This document shows, piece after piece, positions 42,970 to 51,823 of a DNA stretch of 64,000 bases (position 1 is its first letter; every line of letters begins with the position of its first letter). The notes under the pieces are model-generated. The model was not told the DNA's origin and ran no database searches. It was given only the letters and a program-made list of their open reading frames with translations. The stretch spans positions 434,001-498,000 of the forward strand of contig CAWHMS010000001.1 in the NCBI GenBank assembly GCA_963830495.1. The letters run 5' to 3'. This DNA is from CAWHMS01 sp963830495 (GTDB lineage Bacteria > Actinomycetota > Actinomycetes > Propionibacteriales > Nocardioidaceae). A program made the position numbers and the translations under genes.

Positions 42970-44349
42970 TCACCTGATTCGGGTGGCCGCGCAGCCCGCC
43001 TTGGTCGTCGAGGTTATCCGCGCCGAGCCCTTCTCCCGAACTGCCGCCCCGTCGCGACGGCGCTTCCAGGCCAGATCGAGCACGATGCCGAGTACCAGGA
43101 TCGCGACCAGCGCGACCGCCGTCCCGGGCTCCTCCACCAAGCGTCGTGAAGGCGAACGCGACCAGGACCACGACCGTCGTGACGTTCGCCAGGACGAGCA
43201 GCCACGCCTGCGCACCGGTCTCTCGCCGGATCCGGAGATGACCGAAGGTCACGAGCGTGAACACGACCAGGGCGACGGCGCTGCCGATCGAGGCGATGGC
43301 ACTCAGGTCGAAGAAGATCGCGAGGATGATCGCCGCAGCAGCGGTGACGAGGATGCCCATGGGCGCGCGCCCGCCGACCCGGCGACCCATGCACAGGTGG
43401 GAACTGTCCGACGGTGGCCATCTGATCCGCGAGCCCCGTTGCCGGGTACAGCCCGGAGTTGGTCGCACCTGCGGTAGCGAACAGAGCCGTGACGGTCATC
43501 AGCCAGTACCCGGCCGAGCCGAGCACCGGCTCCGCGGCAACAGCGAGGGCGGTACCGCCTGAGGCCACCACCTCGTCGACCGTCAAGGTCCCAAAGACGC
43601 CCAAGGCCACGGCGAGGTAAACGACAGTGGCGATGGCGAGTGCCAGATAGATCGCCTTGGGCAGTTGGCGGTTCGGATCGGCGAGGTCCTTTGCGGTGAA
43701 GGTAATGACGCCGAAGCCGAGGAAGGCGAAGAAGGTCAGAGCCACGCTGGAGACGATGTCTCGCCAGCGAGGGGTAGTCCGAGAACGCGAGCAGGTCGAT
43801 GTTGAGGTTGCTCAGTGTCGCAATCGAGAACACGATCAGGATGCCGACTACGACGAGCACCACCACTGTCTGTGCCCTCGCGACCGCCTGGGAGCCAAGG
43901 ATGTTCAGGGCCGCCATCACGAGCAAGACGAGCACCGCGAAAGGCTTCACCCAGTCGGCGTTATCGGCGACGGCATCGCTGGCATAGCTGCCGAACGACA
44001 CCGCGACCATCGCGGTGATGATCGCGTTCACCGAGAGCAGCAGCCACGATAGGACGCCGGTGAAGTGTCCCTCGCCCCACCCTCGGATGACGTATTCCAG
44101 GAACCCGCCGGCCGAAGGGTATCGGGCTCCAAACTTCGCGAACGAATAGCCCTGCAGGGCTGCGACACCGCCCGCGAGGAGGAACGAGATCCATACCGCC
44201 GAGCCTGCCACCTCGCCAGCAGCACCCAAGAGCGCAAAGATCCCGGCGCCGACCATGGAGCCGACGCCGATAAAGGCCGCCTGCCGCACCGAAAGGGTTG
44301 GTCTGGCCCCGGCGGCGGAGCCGCTCGTCCGATCCCCGGTGTCGACCAT
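42970..44349 (-). pseudogene. APC-superfamily amino-acid permease, frameshifted
   Basis: The N-terminal two fifths (MVDTGDRTSG..., RQAAFIGVGSMVGAGIFALLG, FAKFGARYPSAGGFLEYVIR) are clear APC-family sequence. They continue after a frameshift near 43767 as RDIVSSVALTFFAFLGFGVI and after another near 43396 as MGRRVGGRAPMGILVTAAAA. A third near 43140 leads to VEEPGTAVALVAILVLGIVL and a stop at 42970. Each break is repaired by removing one base. It heads the minus-strand arc operon and would probably import arginine. The ATG has a GGAGGGTTGAGGG leader upstream. Confidence 0.7.
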
Positions 44350-44581
44350 CGGCCCTCAACCCTCCGCTGTGCCCGAGGCGCTTCCGATCGAGTGCACCCA
44401 CGAGTCACTTAGTATGCAGAGCGTGTTGACCGAAGGGAATCCCAGCAACAAGTAAATCTGCACGCGCCGCGGCCCACGACCGCAGCGCTACCTTAGACAC
44501 ATGCCGCGTCCGTGGGTTAGCCGAAGTCCATAGGGCACGCTCGAGTCGACGCGAGCGGTTCGCCGCGAGGCTCGCCGGAAG

Positions 44582-44767
44582 GTGACAGACGACTTCCTAA
44601 AGGACGTCGCGCGGGTGTACCGCGAGAACGTCGACAACAACCCGACGATGGCGGTCGCGCAGTACACCGGGCGGGCGCACCGAACAGCGGCCCTGTACGT
44701 CAAGCAGGCACGTGAGGCGGGCTTCCTTGGCGCGGCCAGTCGCGGAAAGGCGGGGGAGCGGTCATGA
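44582..44767 (+). CDS. small HTH protein upstream of integrase
   Basis: A 61-aa protein with a helix-turn-helix-like segment (TMAVAQYTGRAHRTAALYVKQAREAGFLG), read here in two parts as TMAVAQYTGRAHRTA and ALYVKQAREAGFLG. Similar short proteins precede integrases in many actinobacterial elements. It could be the recombination directionality factor or a regulator of the integrase. GTG 44582 follows GGAAG; no earlier start exists after the TAG at 44531. Its stop overlaps the integrase ATG (4 bp). Confidence 0.65.
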   Translation: MTDDFLKDVARVYRENVDNNPTMAVAQYTGRAHRTAALYVKQAREAGFLGAASRGKAGERS

Positions 44768-45914
44768 GGGGAAGCATCGTCAAGCGAGGCAAGCGCTACA
44801 GCGTTGTCGTCGAGCTGGACCGCGATCCGGTGAAGGGACAAGCGCCGTCAGAAGTGGCACTCGGGCTACCGGACCAAACGCGCCGCGGAGGACGCGTTGT
44901 CCGAGCTGGTCAACGGAGTGAAGTCCGGCACCTATGTCGCCAAGAGCAAGCAGACGCTCGCTGAGTACGTTGCGGAGTGGCTGGCGGCCATCGAGCCGAC
45001 CGTGCGCCCGGCGACTCATTACAGCTACGCGAGGAACCTGCGGCTCCATGTCCTGCCATACCTCGGCGGCATGCCTCTGCACGCCGTTGACGCCGGCCTA
45101 CTCAACGGCCTCTACGCGCGTTTGTTGGCCGAGGGCCGGCGCGACCACGAAGGCGGAGGCTTGTCGCCGCGGTCGGTGCGGTACGCCCACCATCGCTCAC
45201 AGGGCCTTCAAAGATGCAGTGAAGTGGGGCCGGCTCGCCCGCAACCCTGCCGACGCAGCCGACCCACCGCGGGCAAGCTCGTCGGCTCACCGGAGTCGGT
45301 GACGTGGACCGCTCAGCAGCTTCGGACGTTCCTCGAGGGCACCAGCAAGGACAGGCACCACACGGCATACCTCGTGCTCGCCAGCACTGGCCTACGGCGT
45401 GGGGAAGCACTCGGGCTCCGGTGGCGCGACGTCGACCTCGACAACGGCCGGGCATCCATCCGGCAGACGGTGATCGCGGTGCAGCATCAGCCGTTGCTCG
45501 GCTCGCCCAAGACGGCCAAGGGTCGCCGTACCGTGGTGCTCGACAAGGGCACTGGCGCGGCGCTTCGCGAGCACCGCAAGAGCCAGGCGGCGGAGCGGTT
45601 GCAGATGGGGGAGGGGTGGACCGACCACGACCTGGTGTTCTGTCGCGTCGACGGGACGATGCTGCATCCAGAGCGGTTCAGCCGATCGTTCGCAGACGCG
45701 GTGCGGAGGCTCGGTCTGCCAGCCATCCGACTGCACGAGCTACGCCACGGTTGGGCGACCATGGCGCTGTCGGCCGGCGTGCATCCCAAGGTCGTCCAAG
45801 AGCGACTCGGGCACGCCAATATCGGCATCGTTGGACACCTACAGCCATGTCACAGGCAGCCTGCACGTCGACGCCGCCGAGACTGTCGCGGCGTTGTTCG
45901 CGGAGGCGCGTTAG
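44764..45914 (+). pseudogene. int: tyrosine-type site-specific integrase, frameshifted
   Basis: The joined frames give a phage-type integrase of about 383 residues. They comprise MRGSIVKRGKRYSVVVELD, the arm-binding part with KRRQKWHSGYRTKRAAEDAL, SAM-like core-binding domain (TLAEYVAEWLAAIEPTVRP), and the catalytic domain with Arg in TGLRRGEALGLRW, HELRHGW, LGHANIG and the nucleophile Tyr in DTYSHV. Frameshifts near 44840, 45192, 45274 and 45830 interrupt it: three inserted bases and one missing. It lies beside the tRNA-Leu attachment site, where it would insert and excise the island, and overlaps the upstream HTH gene. Confidence 0.8.
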
Positions 45915-45927
45915 CAATCCGTTAGCA
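45909..45927 (+). repeat. two CGTTAGCA repeats with 11-bp spacing at the right end of the island
   Basis: CGTTAGCA occurs at 45909-45916 and 45920-45927, overlapping the integrase stop codon. The spacing and hexamer resemble the triple CGGTAG at the left end. Probable integrase arm sites. Confidence 0.5.
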
Positions 45928-45975
45928 GCAGCCATGGAACAGCGAACCGCAGGCGCCCTGGCCTGCGGTTTCGTT

Positions 45976-45997
45976 GTGTCCGAGGGGGGACTTGAAC
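45976..45997 (+). repeat. attR: right copy of 22-bp repeat, 3' end of tRNA-Leu
   Basis: Identical to 33121-33142. It covers the T-arm and acceptor 3' strand of the intact tRNA-Leu, including the discriminator base. Confidence 0.85.
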
Positions 45998-46062
45998 CCC
46001 CATGCCCTAATACGGGCACTAGCACCTCAAGCTAGCGCGTCTACCTATTCCGCCACCCGGAC
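45977..46062 (-). tRNA. tRNA-Leu (anticodon GAG)
   Basis: An 86-nt tRNA with a long variable arm. The acceptor stem pairs GTCCGGG with CTCGGAC and the discriminator is A. The anticodon stem CTAGC/GCTAG encloses loop TTGAGGT with anticodon GAG (46028-46026), decoding CUC and CUU. The T-arm contains GGTTCAAGTCC. No CCA is encoded. It serves as the integration site of the island at its 3' end. Confidence 0.95.
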
Positions 46063-46209
46063 CTGGGTGCCGCCGGGAGCCCGGCGTGCGACCGATAACT
46101 CTAGCAAAAGCCGGACTCGCCTCAGCAACCCGTCGGCTGGCTCGCCGGCCCCGGAGCGAGCCTCGTTGGGACCTGCTCGGCTTAGGCCTGGTGCGGCAGG
46201 ATGAGGGGT

Positions 46210-47511
46210 ATGACGACGTACCGCCCCGAGGCCGAGGTCACCGAGATCTGTCGCGAGCTGATCCGGATCGACACGACCAACTACGGCGACTCGTCCGGGC
46301 CGGGGGAGCGGTCCGCCGCCGAGTATGTCGCCGAGCTGCTGGCCGAGGTCGGCATCGAGTCCCAGCTCTTCGAGCCGGCACCGGGACGCACGTCGGTCGT
46401 CGCGCACTGGGGCGATCCGAGCAGCGAGGACCGGCTGCTCGTGCATGGCCACCTCGACGTCGTACCCGCGGCCAAGCAGGACTGGAAGGTCGACCCCTTC
46501 TCGGGCGAGATCGTCGACGGCTACGTCTGGGGGAGGGGCGCGGTCGACATGAAGGACTTCGACGCCACGATCCTGTCGGTGGTGCGAGCGCGAGCGCGCG
46601 CCGGCCAGCCGCCACGACGTGCCCTCACACTCGCCTTCACGGCGGACGAGGAGGCGGGCAGCATCCTCGGGGCGCATCCGCTGGCCGATCAGCATCCGGA
46701 GTGGTTCGACGGCTGCACGGAGGGGATCGGCGAGGTCGGCGGCTTCTCCGCGACGGTCGGCGGGAAACGGATCTACCTGATCGAGACCGCGGAGAAGGGC
46801 ATCGCCTGGCTGCGGCTCCGGGCGCAGGGTACGGCGGGCCACGGCTCGATGCGCAACGCCGACAACGCCGTGACGGCGGTCTCCGAGGCGGTCGCGGCCA
46901 TCGGGCGGCACGAGTGGCCGCTGCGCATCACCCCCACGATGCGAACGCTTCTCGACGAGCTCGCTGCGATGACCGGGCATGCCGACGAGGCAGACGATGT
47001 CGACGCCCTCCTGGAGCACTTCGGTCCGGCGGCGCGGATGCTGGCCGCGGTGGTGCGCAACACCGCCAACCCGACGATGCTCAGCTCCGGATACAAGCAC
47101 AACGTGATCCCGGGCGAGGCGACGGCGACGATCGACGGGCGCTTCCTGCCTGGGCACGAGGACGAGTTCTTCGCTACGCTGCGCGAACTGCTGCCGCCGA
47201 CGGTGTCCTACGAGGTGCTGGTGCGTGACAAGGCGCTGGAGACGCCGTTCGACGGGCCGATCGTCGACGCCATGCAGGCATCGATCCTGGCCGAGGATCC
47301 CGACGCCCGAGTGCTGCCGTTCCTCATGTCCGGCGGCACCGACGCCAAGGCCTGGGACAAGCTCGGGATCCGCTGCTTCGGCTTCTCGCCGCTGCGGCTG
47401 CCGCCGGACCTGGACTTCACCGGGCTGTTCCACGGGGTCGACGAACGCGTGCCCGTCGATGCGCTCGAGTTCAGCGCTCGGGTGCTGGATCGCTTCTTCG
47501 ACGTGATGTGA
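46210..47511 (+). CDS. M20/M28-type metallopeptidase (dipeptidase or acyl-amino-acid hydrolase)
   Basis: A 433-aa dinuclear zinc hydrolase of family M20. Metal-binding and catalytic motifs are VHGHLDVVPA (His-Asp), GRGAVDMKDFDA (bridging Asp), FTADEEAG (catalytic Glu-Glu) and, near the C-terminus, GLFHGVDERVPVD. The dimerisation lid is in the middle. It removes N-terminal or acyl groups from peptides or amino acids; substrate unknown. Start ATG 46210 has CAGGAT 7 nt upstream; GAGGGG is too close for a ribosome site. Confidence 0.92.
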   Translation: MTTYRPEAEVTEICRELIRIDTTNYGDSSGPGERSAAEYVAELLAEVGIESQLFEPAPGRTSVVAHWGDPSSEDRLLVHGHLDVVPAAKQDWKVDPFSGEIVDGYVWGRGAVDMKDFDATILSVVRARARAGQPPRRALTLAFTADEEAGSILGAHPLADQHPEWFDGCTEGIGEVGGFSATVGGKRIYLIETAEKGIAWLRLRAQGTAGHGSMRNADNAVTAVSEAVAAIGRHEWPLRITPTMRTLLDELAAMTGHADEADDVDALLEHFGPAARMLAAVVRNTANPTMLSSGYKHNVIPGEATATIDGRFLPGHEDEFFATLRELLPPTVSYEVLVRDKALETPFDGPIVDAMQASILAEDPDARVLPFLMSGGTDAKAWDKLGIRCFGFSPLRLPPDLDFTGLFHGVDERVPVDALEFSARVLDRFFDVM

Positions 47512-47692
47512 GCTTCATACCCCTATAGCCCGTTTTTGACGGTGACTCGCTGCACCCGTGCCGTCGCTCCGAGTGATAGTTCGCCAGCATTGCAGAAACC
47601 GGTCTACTCGGTCAGAAATCCGACCTAAATTGAGGGGTCAAATCATTGTTCGTCGCAGGCTCGCTGCGGCGCGAAGGATCGAGGGGAATCCC

Positions 47693-48442
47693 GTGCACTG
47701 GAGACGAGGTTCAGTCGCAGCCGCGGCGACAGCAATACTGGTGGTCACACTGCCCAGCGCGCCCGCGATGGCGCTGGAGGTTGTGGGGGACTGGCGGATG
47801 GAGGAGTCGCCCGGAGACACGACGATGGTCAACTCGGCCGGCGACTTCCTGCACGGCCAGATCGGGTCGGATGTCGTTCTGGGGGAGGCGACGCCGGCCG
47901 GCACCAAGGCCTACCGCTTCCGCGGCGACTGGTGGATCGTCAACGACGAGCGGCTCGTCCAGGTCCCCGACGACAACCCCGACCCTGACGACGTCTCGAG
48001 GCTGGATCCCGGCCGCGACCCGTACGCCGTGACCATCCGGTTCAAGACCGGCGCGCACGACCCCAACATCATCCAGAAGGGCCAGTCGGAGACCTCCGGC
48101 GGGATGTGGAAGCTGGTGCTGAAGAAGGGCTGGCCACGCTGTCACTTCCGCGACGAGAACCACGTGACCAAGGCGATCGGCTTCGTCAACAGCACCGATC
48201 CCGAGACCAAGGTCGACGACAACACCTGGCACACGCTGCGCTGTGAGCGTACGGCGACCGGCGTGCGCGTGACGATCGACCCGGACACCCCCGAGCAGAG
48301 GACGAAGTTCATCAAGGGAACGCTCGGCGACATCGACAACGACTTCCCGCTCACCATCGGTGGAAAGCTGGCCTGCAACTTCACCGACGTGACCTGTGAC
48401 TACATGGCCGGACCGATCGACTGGGTGCGCATCGAGTCGTAA
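47693..48442 (+). CDS. secreted LamG-type (concanavalin A-like) domain protein
   Basis: A 249-aa secreted protein. The signal peptide (GSVAAAATAILVVTLPSAPAMA) precedes a single beta-sandwich of the LamG type: VGDWRMEESPGDTTMVNSAG, YAVTIRFKTGAHDPNIIQKG, DNTWHTLRCERTATGVRVTI and the C-terminal MAGPIDWVRIES. Such domains bind carbohydrates or proteins and have no catalytic residues visible here. The GTG at 47693 has GAGGGG 7 nt upstream. The preceding 180-bp gap holds a TAAATT -10-like hexamer near 47627, so a leader is likely. Confidence 0.8.
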   Translation: MHWRRGSVAAAATAILVVTLPSAPAMALEVVGDWRMEESPGDTTMVNSAGDFLHGQIGSDVVLGEATPAGTKAYRFRGDWWIVNDERLVQVPDDNPDPDDVSRLDPGRDPYAVTIRFKTGAHDPNIIQKGQSETSGGMWKLVLKKGWPRCHFRDENHVTKAIGFVNSTDPETKVDDNTWHTLRCERTATGVRVTIDPDTPEQRTKFIKGTLGDIDNDFPLTIGGKLACNFTDVTCDYMAGPIDWVRIES

Positions 48443-48477
48443 CAGACCCGGCGCCGGTCAGGGAAGGACGGACCGGG

Positions 48478-48684
48478 TCATCCACGTTGCGCGACAGGCG
48501 GACCCAGGGTCGAGCGCACTCGGATGATCCGCCGCCGGAGCTCGACCTTGCGGCTGCCGTCGGGGAACAACCGGACGCGCGACAACTCCCAGCCGCCGTA
48601 CTCGGCCTGGTCGGTGAGCAACCGTCGCACTGCAGACCGAGGCACCGTACGTGGGAGCGACAGCCGCCGGAACTCGAACTCCAT
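48478..48684 (-). CDS. DUF5703 family protein
   Basis: A 68-aa conserved actinobacterial protein. The motif EFEFRRLSLPRTVPRSAVRR, followed by LLTDQAEYGGWELSRVRLFP and RKVELRRRIIRV, matches DUF5703. The ATG at 48684 is chosen because homology begins there. Function is unknown. Located in convergent orientation to the LamG gene. Confidence 0.82.
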   Translation of the reverse strand: MEFEFRRLSLPRTVPRSAVRRLLTDQAEYGGWELSRVRLFPDGSRKVELRRRIIRVRSTLGPPVAQRG

Positions 48685-48815
48685 GCTCACCAAGGATGGC
48701 ACGGCGGCGCCCGCGAAACATGCAGATCCGACCTGCGGAACGACCGACGGGCCGTCGACGTCGGGGACCTTCGCCAGGTGACCGCCTGACCGAGCCGGGC
48801 CACTAGGCTCCGGTC

Positions 48816-50639
48816 ATGCCGCTCCCGATCGAGGACTACGCCGTGCTCGGCGACAACGGCACGTGTGCGCTGGTCGGGGTCGACGGCTCGATCGACTGGC
48901 TGTGCCTGCCGCGCTTCGACTCACCGGCGTGCTTCGCGGCGCTGCTGGGCCGCCCGGAGCATGGGCGCTGGCTGCTCGGGCCGGTCGGCCTGGCCTCCAC
49001 CACACGCCGGTACGTCGGCGACACGTTCGTGCTGGAGACGAGGCACGAGACCGAGACCGGAGTCGTCCTCGTCACCGACGTGATGCCGGTGGGTGACGGG
49101 CGGGCGGACGTCGTACGTCGCGTGCAGGGCGTCTCGGGCACGGTGCGGATGCGGCACGAGTGGGTGGTGCGCTTCAACTACGGCCGGGTGCGCCCGTGGG
49201 TCCGGCGAATCCAGGACGAGTCCGGCCACACGGTCGTGTCCGCGATCGGGGGTCCGGACATGCTGGTGCTGCGCGGGCCCCGGCTGCCGAGGGCCGCGGA
49301 CGGCACACACGTCGACGAGTTCGAGGTGCACGAGGGGGAGACGCTCACGTTCTCGACCACGTGGTTCGCTTCGCACAAGCGCATCCCGGCCATGCTGGAC
49401 TTCGATGCGCGCCTGGACATGACCCTGCTTCGCTGGGACAAGTGGGCGGGCCGGTCGACGTACCAGGGTCCATATGCCGACCAGGTGATGCGGTCGCTGC
49501 TGGTGCTGAGACTCCTGACGCACGGTGGTACCGGCGGGATCGTCGCCGCGCCGACAACGTCACTGCCGGAGGACTTCGGCGGGCACCGCAACTGGGACTA
49601 CCGGTACTGCTGGCTGCGTGATGCAGCGCTGACGCTCGAGGCGCTGCTGTCGGCAGGCTACGACAGCGAAGCGCGGATCTGGCAAGACTGGCTGTTGCGC
49701 GCCATCGCCGGCGACCCAGCTGACCTGCAGATCATGTACCGGGTGGACGGTGGCCGGGACCTGCCCGAGCGGGAGCTCGAGCACCTGCCGGGCTATCTCG
49801 AGTCAAGACCGGTGCGGATCGGCAACTGCGCGGTCGGGCAGCGCCAGACCGACGTACTCGGCGAGGTCATGGCCGCCCTGCAGCAAGGCCGCGAGTCCGG
49901 GATCGAAGGGAGCGACGACGCGTGGCGGCTGCAGCGCGCGCTGGTCAACGAGCTGGCCGAGCACTGGAAGCAGCCGGACAACGGGCTCTGGGAGGTGCGC
50001 GGGCCGCGGCGAAACTTCACCCACTCGCGGGTGATGGTGTGGGTTGCCTTCGACCGTGCCGTGCGGGCCGTCGAGCGGCTCGGCCTGGAGGGTCCGGTCG
50101 ACCGCTGGCGGAGCATCCGCGACAGTGTGCGGGAGGAGATCCTCGAGCGTGGTTACGACGAGGAGCGCGAGACCTTCGTGCAGCACTACGACACCACCGA
50201 GGTCGACGCCGCCCTGCTGGTGCTGCCTGCAGTCGGCTTCATCCCGGGCGACGACCCTCGGATGCTCGGCACGATCCGCGCGGTCGAGGAGGACCTCATG
50301 GACAAGGGGTTGGTCGCGCGCTACCGCACCGAAACGGGGGTCGACGGCCTGCCCAGTGGTGAGCACCCCTTCCTGGCCTGCTCTTTCTGGTTGGTGTCGG
50401 CGTACGCGTATGCCGGCGAACGCGAGCGCGCGCACGAGCTGATGCGCCGACTGGTGTCCCTGACGAACGACGTCGGGCTGTTGTCGGAGGAGTACGACCC
50501 GGTACGCCGACGAATGGTCGGCAACTTCCCGCAGGCGTTCTCCCATCTCGCGCTGGTCGGTGCGGCTATGGCACTCGAGAAGGCGGAGGCTGACGCCGAC
50601 GACACGTCCCGCGACGACGAGGACGGCACGATCGGCTGA
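48816..50639 (+). CDS. glycoside hydrolase family 15 protein (glucoamylase/trehalase-like)
   Basis: A 607-aa protein. The N-terminal beta-sandwich domain (IEDYAVLGDNGTCALVGVDG, SIDWLCLPRFDSPACFA) is followed by an (alpha/alpha)6 barrel with GH15 motifs: SLPEDFGGHRNWDYRYCWLR, LEALLSAGY, and GLLSEEYDP with the catalytic Glu. In mycobacteria a similar protein is a trehalase; others are glucoamylases. TAGGCT lies 6 nt before the ATG (48804-48809), so expression is probably leaderless. It may link to the glycogen/trehalose metabolism seen at glgM/glgC. Confidence 0.92.
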   Translation: MPLPIEDYAVLGDNGTCALVGVDGSIDWLCLPRFDSPACFAALLGRPEHGRWLLGPVGLASTTRRYVGDTFVLETRHETETGVVLVTDVMPVGDGRADVVRRVQGVSGTVRMRHEWVVRFNYGRVRPWVRRIQDESGHTVVSAIGGPDMLVLRGPRLPRAADGTHVDEFEVHEGETLTFSTTWFASHKRIPAMLDFDARLDMTLLRWDKWAGRSTYQGPYADQVMRSLLVLRLLTHGGTGGIVAAPTTSLPEDFGGHRNWDYRYCWLRDAALTLEALLSAGYDSEARIWQDWLLRAIAGDPADLQIMYRVDGGRDLPERELEHLPGYLESRPVRIGNCAVGQRQTDVLGEVMAALQQGRESGIEGSDDAWRLQRALVNELAEHWKQPDNGLWEVRGPRRNFTHSRVMVWVAFDRAVRAVERLGLEGPVDRWRSIRDSVREEILERGYDEERETFVQHYDTTEVDAALLVLPAVGFIPGDDPRMLGTIRAVEEDLMDKGLVARYRTETGVDGLPSGEHPFLACSFWLVSAYAYAGERERAHELMRRLVSLTNDVGLLSEEYDPVRRRMVGNFPQAFSHLALVGAAMALEKAEADADDTSRDDEDGTIG

Positions 50640-50738
50640 CCGGCTGGCCGACCCGATCGGTTGAGCCCCTCGCCGCGACCAATGGATCCGACTGTCAGCG
50701 GGTCATGGCCGGCTCAGAGTCGGATCCATCGGCGGGTA

Positions 50739-51706
50739 TCAGGCTTCGGGATAGTCCAGGACAGGCGCCGAGACGTCGTCAAGCGCGTCGACGATCTCGT
50801 CCGGCAGCGCGACGTCCTCGACGGACAAGGCGCTGGCCAGCTGTGCCGCCGTACGCGCTCCGACGATCGGGGCAGCCACACCCGGCTGGTCGCGCACCCA
50901 GGCCAACGCCACCGCGGTCGGGGACAGGTCGAGCCCCTCGGCCGCCCGGCAGACCGCCTCGACGATCCCTGCGGCGCGGGGGTTGAGGTGCGCGCCGACG
51001 TACCGCTCGAACGTCGACGACGCGCCCCGCGAGTCGCCCGGCACTCCGCCGCGGTACTTGCCGGTCAGTACGCCGCGGCCGAGCGGCGCCCAGGCGAGCA
51101 GCCCGAGACCGAGCGCCTCCGCGGCCGGAGCGACCTCGCGTTCGATGCCGCGCTGGAGCAACGAGTACTCGACCTGGGTGGAGGCGAGGCGGGCTCGGCC
51201 GGGGAGGCTCCTTGGTGGTTGGCGGCGAGGGCGGTCTGCCAGCCGCTGTAGTTGGAGACGCCGACGTAGCGCGCCCGGCCGGAGGCGACGGCGAGGTCGA
51301 GTGTGGACAGCGTCTCGTCCAGGGGTACGTCGTCGGACCAGGTGTGCACCTGCCACAGGTCGACGTAGTCGACTCCGAGTCTGGAGAGGGACTGGTCGAG
51401 CGATCGGAGCATGGCGCCGCGGGAGACGTCGACGACCCGCTCGCCGCGGGGGCGCCCGATGCCCGCCTTGGTGGCGATGATGACCTCGTCGCGGGTCACG
51501 ACCTTGTCGAGCAGCGTGCCGATCAGTGCCTCGCTCTCACCGATGCCGTAGCCGGCCGCCGTGTCGAGGAGGGTGCCGCCCGCCGCCACGAAGGCCCGGA
51601 GCTGGTCCTCGGCCTCGTGCTGGTCGGTGTCGGTGCCCCAGGTCATGGTGCCGAGGCCGAGACGTGAGACCTTCAGACCCGTCGTGCCGACGTACCGCTG
51701 CAGCAT
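50739..51706 (-). pseudogene. aldo/keto reductase (AKR, YhdN-like), single frameshift
   Basis: The N-terminal part, MLQRYVGTTGLKVSRLGLGT with TLLDTAAGYGIGESEALIG (catalytic Asp and Tyr), ATKAGIG (Lys) and DLWQVHTWSDDVPL (His), joins after a frameshift near 51200 to RLASTQVEYSLLQRGIEREV, GLGLLAWAPLGRGVLTGKY and a normal C-terminus. One missing base in a C-run near 51200 separates them. The gene would otherwise encode a typical 320-aa NADPH reductase. ATG 51706 has TAACCT 7 nt upstream (51719-51714), so the mRNA is probably leaderless. Divergent from the LLM gene. Confidence 0.75.
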
Positions 51707-51823
51707 GCAGCCGAGGTTAGTGCACCGATTGCCGCGATCCGGACATCCGGCGGGGCGACACTCTGCCGGCGAGGCGGGACGGGAGGGGACGGCGAGGAGT
51801 GCACGGCCAGTAGGGTCGGGCGG

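Larger units (their letters stand above)
33121..45997. mobile_element. 12.9-kb integrative genomic island in tRNA-Leu(GAG), carrying an arginine deiminase operon
   Basis: The region is bounded by identical 22-bp direct repeats (33121-33142 and 45976-45997). The right copy is the 3' end of an intact tRNA-Leu, and the left copy is an orphan 3' tRNA fragment. A tyrosine integrase gene preceded by a small HTH gene ends 63 bp from the tRNA. Short repeats with 11-bp spacing lie near each end. Cargo on the minus strand comprises a permease, a P-type ATPase, arcB, arcC, arcA, a small membrane peptide, nhaC and yfcC. No conjugation or replication genes are visible. Left boundary: chromosomal remnant of an LLM oxidoreductase. 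Confidence 0.85.

Noticed and set aside
44488..44841. 117-aa minus-strand frame over the HTH gene
   Set aside because: Antisense to the HTH/integrase start, which has coupled overlap and family similarity; no motifs in the minus frame.
33143..45975. Possibility that the island is a conjugative element or prophage
   Set aside because: No relaxase, translocation ATPase, replication, capsid or terminase genes are recognisable; the only mobility genes are the integrase and a small HTH protein.
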